Made by a program: the position numbers and the translations under genes. The notes below the pieces were generated by a model. That model saw nothing but the letters and a program-made list of their open reading frames with translations. It did not search any database and was not told the DNA's origin. A stretch of 64,000 bases of DNA from Paracoccaceae bacterium (GTDB lineage: Bacteria; Pseudomonadota; Alphaproteobacteria; Rhodobacterales; Rhodobacteraceae): contig JANSYF010000001.1 of NCBI GenBank assembly GCA_024742575.1, positions 1 through 64,000 of the forward strand, read 5' to 3'. Within the stretch, counting starts at the first letter, position 1; the number at the start of each line of letters is the position of its first letter. Shown here in pieces: positions 18,841 to 28,620 of the stretch.

Positions 18841-20421
18841 TCAATAGCCGATTGCAGCCCCATCCTTGCGCGGGTCCGACGCGCCTTCGAGCACACCGTT
18901 TTCATGGATCAAGATGGCCTGAGCACCGCCAATGCCCGTGGCCGGAACAGAGACGCTGTGGCCCAGATCGGACAGTCCCTGACGCACCGCGTCGGAGTAC
19001 CCTTTCTCAACCTTCATATCGCCGTATTCACTGAAACAGCGCGGCGCGTCGATGGCCGCCTGCGGATCCATTCCGTAGTCGACAACGTTGGTGACAAAGC
19101 GGGAATGGCCGGTGGACTGGTACTGGCCGCCCATCACACCAAATGGCATCAGCAGCTTGCCGTTCTTCCGCAGCATCGCCGGGATGATCGTGTGCATGGG
19201 GCGTTTACCGCCATTGGCCTCGTTTGGATGACCATCTTCCAGGGTGAATCCCGCACCGCGGTTCTGGAACAGCACGCCGAATTTGTCGGATGCCACACCG
19301 GAACCAAAATCCTTGAACACGGAATAGATCAGCGACACCGCCATGCCGTCGCGGTCGATCACGGTCAGGTAGATCGTTTCTTTGTGGACAGCTTCGGTCA
19401 GCGGGCTGGCGCTGGGCATGGCGCGGTTGGGGTTTATTAGGGCCGCCAGCTTTTCACCGGTCTTCGGGTCCAGCATATGCGCCAGACGCGTCATGTGATC
19501 CATGTCGCTCAGAAAACGGTCGCGAGCGTCATAGGCGAGCTTGGTTGCTTCGGCTTCGATATGTGCACGTTCAAGGCCGAACGGGTCCATGGACGGCAGA
19601 TCGAACTGCGCAAGGATGTTGTTCAGCAGAATTGCAGTTGCCCCCTGCCCGTTGGGCGGATGTTCGACCAACTCTATCTCTTTGTAGCTACCGCTGATCG
19701 GGGTTGTGTAATCACTGCGAGTGTTCGCGAAATCCTCGAGCGTGTGAACACCGCCGATGGCCCGCAACGAAGCCACCATGTCTTCTGCAACTTCGCCTTC
19801 GTAAAATCCCTTGCGGCCTTCGGCGGCGACGCGGCGCAGCGTTTCAGCCATCATTGGGTGGTGGAACAGTTGTCCCACCTGCGGCGGCTTGCCGCCATCG
19901 GTGTAGAACTGGCGCGCCGCACCGTGCAGGTTTTCATGATGGTTGGCCCAGTCAAAACCTACACGCGGCGCAACCGGCACCCCTTCTTCAGCATAGTGGA
20001 TCGTGGGCGCGAGAACGGCATCCAGACCCAACCGTCCGTAATCCTCGGACAACCGGCAGAATGCGTCCATTGCGCCGGGAATGGTAACAGGCTCAGGCCG
20101 CCCAAAGAGCGGCATCTTATCGAGACCAGATGCGCGCAGCGCAGCGCCTGACAGCGCCGCAGGGGCCCGTCCCGACCCGTTCAGACAGACGATATCTTCA
20201 GTTCCGGCCGGTTTGACCAACACGAAACAATCGCCGCCGATCCCGGTCATAGCCGGTTCGCAAAGGCCCAAAAGTACCGCGCCTGCGATCGCGGCATCCA
20301 CGGCATTGCCGCCCTGCTTCAAAATGTCGATTGCGGTTTGCGATGCCAATGGGTGCGATGTGGCGCACATACCGTTGGCCGCCATAACCGCAGAACGGCC
20401 GGGCATGTGGAAATCACGCAT
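18841..20421 (-). CDS. ggt: Gamma-glutamyltransferase family protein
   Basis: GNAVDAAIAGAVLLGLCEPAMTGIGGDCF...; 526 aa. Confidence 0.9.
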   Translation of the reverse strand: MRDFHMPGRSAVMAANGMCATSHPLASQTAIDILKQGGNAVDAAIAGAVLLGLCEPAMTGIGGDCFVLVKPAGTEDIVCLNGSGRAPAALSGAALRASGLDKMPLFGRPEPVTIPGAMDAFCRLSEDYGRLGLDAVLAPTIHYAEEGVPVAPRVGFDWANHHENLHGAARQFYTDGGKPPQVGQLFHHPMMAETLRRVAAEGRKGFYEGEVAEDMVASLRAIGGVHTLEDFANTRSDYTTPISGSYKEIELVEHPPNGQGATAILLNNILAQFDLPSMDPFGLERAHIEAEATKLAYDARDRFLSDMDHMTRLAHMLDPKTGEKLAALINPNRAMPSASPLTEAVHKETIYLTVIDRDGMAVSLIYSVFKDFGSGVASDKFGVLFQNRGAGFTLEDGHPNEANGGKRPMHTIIPAMLRKNGKLLMPFGVMGGQYQSTGHSRFVTNVVDYGMDPQAAIDAPRCFSEYGDMKVEKGYSDAVRQGLSDLGHSVSVPATGIGGAQAILIHENGVLEGASDPRKDGAAIGY

Positions 20422-20503
20422 AGGAATTGTCCCTCTGTTTTGTCGGGTAAAATAGGCGGACGCAGGGGCGCGTCAATCCGATGATGCAAGGAGGGAAGGA
20501 AGT

Positions 20504-20554
20504 ACCTCGACGCCGCGCACTGGGTGGGGGCTGTTAACGGCGCGACGTCGAGGT
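20504..20554. other. Long imperfect stem-loop in the ggt/anti-sigma intergenic region
   Basis: ACCTCGACGCCGCGC ... GCGCGACGTCGAGGT, 15-bp arms, one mismatch, 21-nt loop. Confidence 0.7.
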
Positions 20555-20735
20555 GAAGCTTTGTGCAGCTACCCTTACGGTTTGACGTTCAACCAAGGCC
20601 ACAATTCGGAGCGATTGCGACCATTCCTTGTCATCGTTTCTCAAATCCAGGGATATTTACCCCTGATTTTAGGACTATATCCGCTTTGGCGACAAACTTA
20701 CCAAACATGACTGAACTGGGGCAGACCAATCGACT

Positions 20736-21167
20736 TCAACGCAAGTCAAAACGCAGAGATAAACGGTTTGTGTCGGCGTGCCGGTCATAATCCAGCGTAG
20801 AAACGAGAGAGCGAATCAATAGCCAGCCGTATCCACCTTCGCTTAAAGACTCAGGGTCGGGCGCGTGTCCTGTCGGGATTGCAAGATTTGGTAAAGGGCG
20901 CCCCCAGTCGATCAGGTCTATTCTCAGGCTTTGCCTGGACAAAGAAATGCGCAGCGCCAATGCACCGAAACTCAAGCCGTCATAGGCGTGCTCCACGATA
21001 TTGTTGACGGCTTCTGCCAATACAATTTCAACGTCATCGCGCAGCGGCGCGGCCTTTGAACCTGCCAATGCCTTCATCGATGCTCGCAGAACATCCGGCG
21101 TAGCCTCACTTATCGCGGGCACGCAAAGAGCAACCAGAATTGATTTGTCAGGTTTTTTCGCAGGCAA
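20736..21167 (-). CDS. HATPase anti-sigma factor / RsbW-like serine kinase
   Basis: EIVLAEAVNNIVEHAYD...GGYGWLLIRSLVSTLDY; TTG start inferred, overlapping the STAS gene. Confidence 0.75.
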   Translation of the reverse strand: MPAKKPDKSILVALCVPAISEATPDVLRASMKALAGSKAAPLRDDVEIVLAEAVNNIVEHAYDGLSFGALALRISLSRQSLRIDLIDWGRPLPNLAIPTGHAPDPESLSEGGYGWLLIRSLVSTLDYDRHADTNRLSLRFDLR

Positions 21168-21486
21168 CGGCCTGATCCGCGTTGGCGTGGATCGCAAAGA
21201 TCGTGTCCATACGGGTGAGTCGGAATACTTTGTCCACAATGGGTTGCATTGCGGCCAGCTCTAGCGTCTGCCCAGGGCACAATTGCTTCATCGACGCGAC
21301 GACGGCACCTAGTCCGCTTGAGTCGATAAAAGTGACTTTTTGCAAATCCAGAATGAATCGGCCTTCTTTCTTTCCGGTCAGAGTCCTCATCTCTTCCTTG
21401 AAATGAAGCGCGATGGGCGCGTCGATGCGCGTGGCATTGACGCGGATCATGGTGGCGGCGGGGTAGTGTTCGACAATCAGTTCCAT
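21148..21486 (-). CDS. STAS-domain anti-sigma factor antagonist
   Basis: GRFILDLQKVTFIDSSGLGAVVASMKQL. Confidence 0.85.
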   Translation of the reverse strand: MELIVEHYPAATMIRVNATRIDAPIALHFKEEMRTLTGKKEGRFILDLQKVTFIDSSGLGAVVASMKQLCPGQTLELAAMQPIVDKVFRLTRMDTIFAIHANADQAVACEKT

Positions 21487-21579
21487 GGTGCCTCGGCCTA
21501 TGATTTGCCGGATACCCTAGACGCCAATCCTTACCATCCGGTATGCAAGGCCAAACAGGCGATATTGGGGAGAGATCAC

Positions 21580-22743
21580 ATGGCCGAGGTTGTTATCGCA
21601 GGTGCTGCGCGCACTGCGATGGGGGGCTTTCAGGGTGCGTTTTCCGAAGTATCCGCCGTCGAACTTGGCGGCGCTGCTATCCGCGCTGCCTTGCAACAAG
21701 CTGGCAAGCCGCATGTTGACGAAGTTCTCATGGGATGCGTCTTGCCTGCCGGTCAAGGGCAGGCGCCAGCAAGACAAGCTGGTTTTGCCGCCGGTCTGGG
21801 TGAAGAGGTCCCAGCGACCACGCTCAACAAAATGTGCGGTTCCGGCATGAAAGCCACAATGATGGCGTTCGATGCCATTGCCCTTGGTCGCGCAACCACC
21901 ATCATTGCGGGTGGCATGGAATCGATGACCAACGCGCCGTACCTGTTGCCCAAGATGCGCGGCGGCGCGCGAATTGGGCATGGTCAGGTGATTGACCACA
22001 TGTTCCTCGACGGTCTGGAAGACGCCTATGACAAGGGCCGCCTCATGGGCACCTTTGCCGAAGACTGCGCCGAGGCGTTCCAATTCACCCGCGAGGCACA
22101 GGACGAATACGCGCTTCGGTCACTGTCCAACGCGCTTGACGCGCAAAAGACCGGTGCCTTCGAACACGAGATCACATCCGTTACGATCTCCACCCGCAGG
22201 GGCGCGGTGACGGTGTCCGAAGATGAACAGCCCGGCAACGCGCGCCCCGACAAAATCCCGACACTGAAACCTGCTTTCCGCAAGGACGGCACCGTGACCC
22301 CCGCCAACAGTTCGTCCATTTCGGACGGCGCGGCCGCGATGGTTCTGACCACCGCAGAAGCTGCCGGGAACAGCGCCCGCGCCCGCATCATCGGTCATGC
22401 AAGCCATGCGCAAGCGCCCGGCCTTTTCACGACGGCCCCAGTTCCCGCGGCGCAAAAGCTGCTCGACCACATCGGCTGGAGCAAAGACGATGTGGACCTT
22501 TGGGAGGTCAACGAAGCCTTCGCCGTGGTGCCCATGGCCTTCATGCATGAAATGGGTCTCAGCCGGGACATCGTGAACGTGAATGGCGGCGCTTGCGCCT
22601 TGGGGCATCCCATCGGCGCGTCCGGCGCGCGGATTATGGTCACGCTTCTGAATGCGCTGGAGAAGCGCGGACTCAGGCGCGGTGTGGCTGCGATCTGCAT
22701 TGGCGGGGGTGAAGGCACGGCGATCGCGATTGAACGGATCTGA
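21580..22743 (+). CDS. Acetyl-CoA acetyltransferase (thiolase family)
   Basis: NKMCGSGMKATMMAFDAI...[20 protein letters not shown]. Confidence 0.92.
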   Translation: MAEVVIAGAARTAMGGFQGAFSEVSAVELGGAAIRAALQQAGKPHVDEVLMGCVLPAGQGQAPARQAGFAAGLGEEVPATTLNKMCGSGMKATMMAFDAIALGRATTIIAGGMESMTNAPYLLPKMRGGARIGHGQVIDHMFLDGLEDAYDKGRLMGTFAEDCAEAFQFTREAQDEYALRSLSNALDAQKTGAFEHEITSVTISTRRGAVTVSEDEQPGNARPDKIPTLKPAFRKDGTVTPANSSSISDGAAAMVLTTAEAAGNSARARIIGHASHAQAPGLFTTAPVPAAQKLLDHIGWSKDDVDLWEVNEAFAVVPMAFMHEMGLSRDIVNVNGGACALGHPIGASGARIMVTLLNALEKRGLRRGVAAICIGGGEGTAIAIERI

Positions 22744-22803
22744 TCTTCTCTGTTTCACAAATACCTCGGGGGTGAGGCCACAGGCCGAGGGGGCAGCGCC
22801 CCC
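22741..22803. repeat. Modular repeat copy A
   Basis: TGATCTTCTCTGTTTCACAAATACCTCGGGGG + variable segment + GGGGGCAGCGCCCCC; nearly same as 55011-55075. Confidence 0.8.
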
Positions 22804-22829
22804 TTCCCCGCTTTACCAAAGGTACAGAC

Positions 22830-23288
22830 ATGACAGTTGATTACCCGACCCTCGCCAAGACCATCGCAGCGTTGACCGAGGGCGAAGGCGATACGGTCAG
22901 CCTGATGGCGACCATCGCTTGCGAGGTGCACACCTCTGACGACCGCTTCGACTGGACGGGCTTTTACCGGGTGGCCGGTCCTGAGTTGCTAAAGATCGGG
23001 CCGTATCAGGGTGGGCATGGTTGCCTGACCATCCCGTTCTCACGTGGCGTCTGCGGCGCTGCCGCCCGCACTGGCGAGGTTCAGCTTGTGCCGGATGTAG
23101 ACGCCTTTCCCGACCATATCGCCTGTGCCTCCTCAACCCGGTCTGAGCTGGTCTTGCCAGTCTGGAACAACAAAGGCCGCCTTCTGGGCGTATTCGATAT
23201 CGACAGCGATCAGCCGAATGCATTTACGCAAGAGGATGCAAAGGCGCTGACCGCAATTCTGCACGACACATTTGCCCAAGTGGCCTGA
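22830..23288 (+). CDS. GAF domain protein (free-Met-(R)-sulfoxide reductase-like)
   Basis: DWTGFYRVAGPELLKIGPYQG...GVCGAAARTGEVQLVPDVDAFPDHIAC...SELVLPV. Confidence 0.85.
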   Translation: MTVDYPTLAKTIAALTEGEGDTVSLMATIACEVHTSDDRFDWTGFYRVAGPELLKIGPYQGGHGCLTIPFSRGVCGAAARTGEVQLVPDVDAFPDHIACASSTRSELVLPVWNNKGRLLGVFDIDSDQPNAFTQEDAKALTAILHDTFAQVA

Positions 23289-23360
23289 CCCGCAACCAGC
23301 CTCGACAATATCGAATATTCTGCCATGATCCGGTGAACACGATCAGGCCGGAAAACATCT

Positions 23361-24233
23361 TTGCGCGTTGCCTTCACCATTGATGACCTACCCCTCTGGC
23401 CGATGTCATACCCTCCGGAAGGATACACTGCAGACGGGATTGTGACCTCCATCCGCGCAGCGTTGCGCGAACATGAGATCCATGGCGTCTACGCCTTTTC
23501 CAATGCCTGGCCTTTGGACAAACATCCCGAGATGGCCAAGATTCTCGACGATTGGGTTGCGGATGGGCATCACATCGCCAATCACACCTGTCATCATATC
23601 GAGCTTCCGGATGTGAGCGCCGACGCGTTCATCGCTGACATCGACGCGGCGGAAGACAGGCTTGCGCCTTGGCTGGACAAAGCACCGCTCAAGCTATTTC
23701 GCCATCCCCTGTGTCATTGGGGCGAGACGCCGGACAAGCTTGCCCGTGTAAATGCCCATCTCAAGCTGCGTGGCCTGACACCGGTGGATGTCACGTCATG
23801 GGCTTATGAATGGACATGGAACCGGGCGTATCGGAATGCTTTAGATGCGCAGGACGACGCAGCTCTTTCCTTCGTCAAATCCAGCTTCCTTGATTTCGCC
23901 GTGTCGCAGCTCAGGCATGACATGTTGGCGGCGGAACACTGGTTTGGGGAACCTGTCGTCGGGATCACACTTGGACATAACGTGCCTTTCTTTGCAGACA
24001 TCGCGTCCGATTACTTTGGACGCCTGAAAGATGAAGGCGTAGTCTTTACCGCACTGGAAGAGGCTCTTTCCGGTCCAATGCAAAGCGCCGTTGGATCGGT
24101 GGTTTCGAAAGACTTTCTGGTCCTTCAGCAAAAGCTTGCGGCTGCGGCGGGTCAGACCATTCCTAAGTTTCCCGAAGACCAGATCGCGATCCACGCGAAG
24201 ATCGTTGAAATGGCCAAAGGGCAGACGGGATGA
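23361..24233 (+). CDS. Polysaccharide deacetylase family protein
   Basis: RVAFTIDDLPLWP...GHHIANHTCHH...LFRHPLCHWG. Confidence 0.8.
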   Translation: MRVAFTIDDLPLWPMSYPPEGYTADGIVTSIRAALREHEIHGVYAFSNAWPLDKHPEMAKILDDWVADGHHIANHTCHHIELPDVSADAFIADIDAAEDRLAPWLDKAPLKLFRHPLCHWGETPDKLARVNAHLKLRGLTPVDVTSWAYEWTWNRAYRNALDAQDDAALSFVKSSFLDFAVSQLRHDMLAAEHWFGEPVVGITLGHNVPFFADIASDYFGRLKDEGVVFTALEEALSGPMQSAVGSVVSKDFLVLQQKLAAAAGQTIPKFPEDQIAIHAKIVEMAKGQTG

Positions 24234-24320
24234 TTTCCTTGGGTCCACTACGTTCATCCTCGACGAGGACCATGCGCTGTCAGATTTCCTAAAAGGGACC
24301 ATTGCCGCCGTGATTCAGGC

Positions 24321-24395
24321 TTACGCAATGCCAATGAAAGACAGAACGGCAAGGACGATTACAACGAGGCCGACAAGGTAGATGATGCGGTTCAT
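24321..24395 (-). CDS. 24-aa single-TM microprotein
   Basis: MNRIIYLVGLVVIVLAVLSFIGIA*; preceded by AAGGA on the minus strand; below the ORF-track size cutoff. Confidence 0.6.
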   Translation of the reverse strand: MNRIIYLVGLVVIVLAVLSFIGIA

Positions 24396-24497
24396 GGAGT
24401 GGTCCTTGGTTTATGTTGAATACCCCTCCAACCAGCCGACCCCGGATTTGGTTCCATCCTCCCAAACAAAGGAGCGTTGGCGACCGCGTCACGATGG

Positions 24498-24556
24498 TGA
24501 AAATTTCTTTTGAATTTTCATCAAACCGTGTCATGAAATTCCAAGCAGAAATTTCA
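24498..24556. promoter_or_regulatory. Four TGAAA(A)TT half-sites upstream of XRE-cupin gene
   Basis: TGAAAATT-N7-AATTTTCA and TGAAATT-N9-AATTTCA. Confidence 0.5.
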
Positions 24557-24566
24557 CGGGCGAGTC

Positions 24567-25139
24567 GTGCAGCACGATCCGGTTCTTCACAGCAAGACGC
24601 TTGGCGCGGACCTTCGGGCGCTGCGCAAGGCGCGTGGGCTGACGCTTCAGGATATCGCGGATCGGCTGGGGCGCTCGGTGGGGTGGGTCAGCCAGATCGA
24701 ACGCGATCTTTCCGAGCCGTCGATCACCGACCTGCGCCACATCGCCAAGCTATTCGATGTGCCTGTGTCGCTGCTCTTTGGCACGCCACAGGCAGCGGCC
24801 GACGAGGCGGGTTACGTGGTGCGCGCCGGAGCGCGGCGACCCATCGGCAGTGGCGATAGCGGTCTGGTCGAAGAACTTTTGTCACCTGACCTGTCGGACG
24901 ATTTCGAGGTGGTGCATTCAACCTTCCAACCGCACAGCCGCATCGGTGAAGTGGTCACCCGACCAACACAGGAGGTGGGCTATATCCTGTCGGGTAAGCT
25001 CGATCTGATTATCAGCGACCGGCGTTTCACCCTGACCCCTGGCGACAGTTTCAGGATCAAGGCTGAACCGTTCGAATGGATCAACCCCTATGAAGACCCC
25101 GCCATGGCGATCTGGGTCATTGCGCCTCCGGTGTATTGA
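24567..25139 (+). CDS. XRE family regulator with cupin sensor domain
   Basis: LRALRKARGLTLQDIADRLGRSVGWVSQIER + C-terminal cupin. Confidence 0.88.
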   Translation: MQHDPVLHSKTLGADLRALRKARGLTLQDIADRLGRSVGWVSQIERDLSEPSITDLRHIAKLFDVPVSLLFGTPQAAADEAGYVVRAGARRPIGSGDSGLVEELLSPDLSDDFEVVHSTFQPHSRIGEVVTRPTQEVGYILSGKLDLIISDRRFTLTPGDSFRIKAEPFEWINPYEDPAMAIWVIAPPVY

Positions 25140-25543
25140 TGAGCGACGCATCCCCCTCCGGCCCGGTATCCCTGACAGGAAGTTGCCTTTGCGGCGCTGT
25201 CACCTATACCGCCCATGGCGCGGCGGGGGCGCCTGCGGCCTGTCATTGCACCCAATGCCGCAAGCAATCGGGCCATGTTTGGGCGTCCTCCTACGTGCCC
25301 GACGGCACTCTTGAAATCAGGGGCGAGGTGCGCTGGTATCAGTCCTCGCCAAAAGCCAAGCGCGGGTTTTGTCCGACCTGCGGTTCGGCGTTGTTCTGGG
25401 ACCACGAGGACGACCCCTACATCTGTTTCTCGACAGGCTCCATCGACGGGCCGACTGGATTGACCCTGCGCGGTCACATCCACACCAAAACCAAGGGCGA
25501 TTACTACGAGATTAATCCCAACGACCCGCAGCGGCTGGACTGA
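25136..25543 (+). CDS. GFA family protein (glutathione-dependent formaldehyde-activating-like)
   Basis: GSCLCGAVTYTAHG...CHCTQCRKQSG...FCPTCGSALFW. Confidence 0.88.
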   Translation: MMSDASPSGPVSLTGSCLCGAVTYTAHGAAGAPAACHCTQCRKQSGHVWASSYVPDGTLEIRGEVRWYQSSPKAKRGFCPTCGSALFWDHEDDPYICFSTGSIDGPTGLTLRGHIHTKTKGDYYEINPNDPQRLD

Positions 25544-25546
25544 CAA

Positions 25547-26170
25547 ATGCTTGACCTGGCCCTCTCCATTCCACTTTGGACCTACATCACCTTCATGGGT
25601 GCCGCGCTTGTGCTCTATATTACCCCCGGCGCAGACATGATGTTCACGCTGGCAAGCGGCATGCGCGGCGGCGCGCGGTCGGGGATGGCGGCCGCGGCGG
25701 GCATCGGATTGGGTGTGATGGGTCATGTGGTGATTGCTGCGGCAGGTCTTGCGGTGCTGCTGCTCACCTACCCTATCGCCTATGACGCGCTGCGCTATGC
25801 GGGGGCGGCCTATCTGCTCTGGCTGGCCTACCATACATGGACCGACACATCCGATCCGGCCCGCCGCGAGGGGCGCAGCGACACATGGCGCGCGTTTCGT
25901 CGTGGTTTTCTGACCAACATCCTGAACCCGAAGGTGGGCCTGTTCGTATTGGCCTTCCTGCCGCAATTCGCCGACCCTGCGCTTGGCCCGATCTGGGAAC
26001 AGATTCTGATCCTCGGCACGCTTCTCGCGTTTGGGGAACTTACTGTCTACTGCGTGCTCGGCGGGTTCGCCGGGCTGGCCGCAGCCCGCATCCAACGCGC
26101 GTCCGGCTGGATCAACAAACTTTCCGCAATCGTAATTGGCGGGCTCGCGCTACGCCTGGCTTGGAACTGA
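25547..26170 (+). CDS. LysE family translocator
   Basis: YITPGADMMFTLASGMRGGARSGMAAAAGIGLG. Confidence 0.88.
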   Translation: MLDLALSIPLWTYITFMGAALVLYITPGADMMFTLASGMRGGARSGMAAAAGIGLGVMGHVVIAAAGLAVLLLTYPIAYDALRYAGAAYLLWLAYHTWTDTSDPARREGRSDTWRAFRRGFLTNILNPKVGLFVLAFLPQFADPALGPIWEQILILGTLLAFGELTVYCVLGGFAGLAAARIQRASGWINKLSAIVIGGLALRLAWN

Positions 26171-26181
26171 GGAGACCAAAC

Positions 26182-28620
26182 ATGTCCGATTTCCCCACCA
26201 CCACCCGCGTCGTCATCATCGGCGGCGGCGTCGTTGGCGCATCCTGCGCCTATCACATTGCAAAGGCGGGTTGGGATTGCGTGCTTCTGGAGAAGAACGA
26301 ACTGACTGCCGGGTCTACATGGCATGCGGCAGGCAACTGTCCGTCCTTCAGCAGCTCATGGGCGGTGATGAACATGCAACGGTATTCGCTGGAGCTTTAT
26401 CGCGGGCTTGCCGACGAGGTGGATTATCCAATGAATTACCACGTCACCGGGTCCATCCGACTGGCACACAGCAAAGAACGGATGCAGGAATTCGAACGCG
26501 CTCGCGCCATGGGCCGGTATCAGGGTCTCGACCTCGAGATGATGGCGGTCTCGGACATGAAAGACCGCTACCCTTTTATGGAAACGCACGATCTTGCCGG
26601 TGGTCTTTATGACCCTGACGATGGCGACATCGACCCGGCGCAGCTCACGCAGGCGCTGGCCAAAGGTGCGCGTCAGATGGGCGCGAAAATCGAACGCTTC
26701 TGCCCCGCGACAGGCGTGACACGCAAGGGTGACGAGTGGATCGTGCACACCGAAAAGGGTGACATCACCTGCGAGAAAGTGGTGAACGCTGCGGGTTACT
26801 ATGCCCAGCGCGTCGGTGAATGGTTCAAGCCCTATGGCGGGCGCACCGTTCCGATGACCGTGATGAGTCACCAGTATTTCCTGACCGAACCGGTGCCTGA
26901 GTTGGAAGCGTGGTCGAAGGAAAACGGCAAGCTGCCGCTACTGCGCGATGTGGACAGCTCGTACTACCTGCGGCAGGAAAAGTACGGTTTGAACCTTGGA
27001 CCGTACGAACGGAACTGTAAGGCGCATTGGGTCACCCCGGACGACACGATGCCAGATGATTTCAGCTTCCAGCTATACCCAGACGATCTGGAACGTCTCG
27101 AATGGTATATCGAAGACGCAATGGCCCGCGTGCCGATCCTTGGCGCGTCGGGTGTCGGTCGCGTCATCAACGGACCGATCCCCTATGCGCCCGATGGCCT
27201 GCCGCTCATCGGCCCGATGCCGGGTGTGCCCAACGCGTTCGAGGCTTGTGTGTTCACCTTCGGCATCACGCAAGGCGGCGGTGCGGGTAAGGTGCTGGCC
27301 GAATGGGTCACCGAAGGCCAGACCGAATGGGATATGTGGGCGGTCGATCCGCGCCGGTACACCGACTACGCCGATCAGGACTATTCCGATCAAAAGGCGA
27401 TCGAGGTCTATGGCCACGAATACGCCATGCATTTCCCCCGTCACGCATGGCCTGCGGGGCGCGACAAGAAGCTGTCACCGGTGCATGACAAGATTATCGC
27501 GGCAGGCGGTGTGATGGGTGCCTATAACGGCTGGGAACGCGCCAACTGGTTCGCGCAGCCGGGCGATGACACCTCCGAGGAAGCAACCCAGACTTGGGCG
27601 CGTTCCGGTCCGTGGCAGCAGCGCATCAAGGAAGAATGCGAAGCCGTGCGCGATGCGGCTGGCGTGGTCGCCATTTCAGGCTTCACCCGACTGGCGGTCG
27701 AAGGCCCCGGAGCGCGCGCGCATGTCGATGCACTCACCTGTTCATCCCTGCCGAAACCGGGGCGCGTGGGTCTGGCTTATTTTCCCGACGATCGGGGCCG
27801 CATCCTGACCGAGATGTCGGTGATCCCGCAAAGCGACGATGCGATCTGGCTGATCACCGCCGCCGTCGCTCAATGGCACGACCGTGACGTTTTGCTGCGT
27901 GATCTGCCCGAGGGAGTGACCGTGCAGGACCGCACGACGAAATACGAATGCTTCCTTGTGACCGGGCCTAAATCCCGCGAGATGCTCGCGCCTTTGACGG
28001 ATGCCGACCTGACCTTGCCTTGGCTGTCCTACCAAGAGGCGCAGGTCTGCGGCAAATCCTGCGTCCTGTTGCGCGTGTCGTTTGCGGGTGAATTGGGATG
28101 GGAGGTGCACTGCCTGACCGAGGATGCGCCCGAAATCTACGACGCCATTCTGGGGGCAGGGGCAAAACCGTTTGGCATGTATGCGCTCAACGCGCTGCGG
28201 ATCGAAAAGGGCTACCGCGCGTGGAAGGGTGATCTGTCGACCGACTATACCTTGCTGCAAGGCGGGCTGGATCGTTTTGTAAAACTCGACAAGCCCCAAG
28301 ATTTTCCCGGCAAAGCGGCTTTGCAAAGCGAAAAACAGCAGGGCGTGACGAAACGCTTTGTGACCTTGACCGTCGATGCGGGCGAGTCTGATGCACCCTA
28401 CATGTCGACGCTCTGGCATGACGGACAGGTCGTCGGCGAAACGACCAGCGGGGACTGGGGCTACCGGGTGAACACCTCAATCGCGCTGGGCATGCTGCGC
28501 GCCGAACTTGCGGTGCCCGGTACGGAACTTGAAATCGACATCTACGGAGACATGCGCAAGGCGATCGTACAGAATGATGAGCCCCTCTGGGATCCGCAAA
28601 ACGAACGGCTGCGTGCCTAA
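26182..28620 (+). CDS. FAD-dependent oxidoreductase fused to GcvT/aminomethyltransferase domain (dimethylglycine/sarcosine dehydrogenase-like)
   Basis: RVVIIGGGVVGASCAYH, AGSTWHAAGN; GcvT C-terminal half; 812 aa. Confidence 0.88.
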   Translation: MSDFPTTTRVVIIGGGVVGASCAYHIAKAGWDCVLLEKNELTAGSTWHAAGNCPSFSSSWAVMNMQRYSLELYRGLADEVDYPMNYHVTGSIRLAHSKERMQEFERARAMGRYQGLDLEMMAVSDMKDRYPFMETHDLAGGLYDPDDGDIDPAQLTQALAKGARQMGAKIERFCPATGVTRKGDEWIVHTEKGDITCEKVVNAAGYYAQRVGEWFKPYGGRTVPMTVMSHQYFLTEPVPELEAWSKENGKLPLLRDVDSSYYLRQEKYGLNLGPYERNCKAHWVTPDDTMPDDFSFQLYPDDLERLEWYIEDAMARVPILGASGVGRVINGPIPYAPDGLPLIGPMPGVPNAFEACVFTFGITQGGGAGKVLAEWVTEGQTEWDMWAVDPRRYTDYADQDYSDQKAIEVYGHEYAMHFPRHAWPAGRDKKLSPVHDKIIAAGGVMGAYNGWERANWFAQPGDDTSEEATQTWARSGPWQQRIKEECEAVRDAAGVVAISGFTRLAVEGPGARAHVDALTCSSLPKPGRVGLAYFPDDRGRILTEMSVIPQSDDAIWLITAAVAQWHDRDVLLRDLPEGVTVQDRTTKYECFLVTGPKSREMLAPLTDADLTLPWLSYQEAQVCGKSCVLLRVSFAGELGWEVHCLTEDAPEIYDAILGAGAKPFGMYALNALRIEKGYRAWKGDLSTDYTLLQGGLDRFVKLDKPQDFPGKAALQSEKQQGVTKRFVTLTVDAGESDAPYMSTLWHDGQVVGETTSGDWGYRVNTSIALGMLRAELAVPGTELEIDIYGDMRKAIVQNDEPLWDPQNERLRA

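Noticed and set aside
19477-20151. 224-aa plus-strand ORF inside ggt
   Set aside because: Antisense shadow ORF with low-complexity Arg/His-rich translation; ggt is convincing on the other strand
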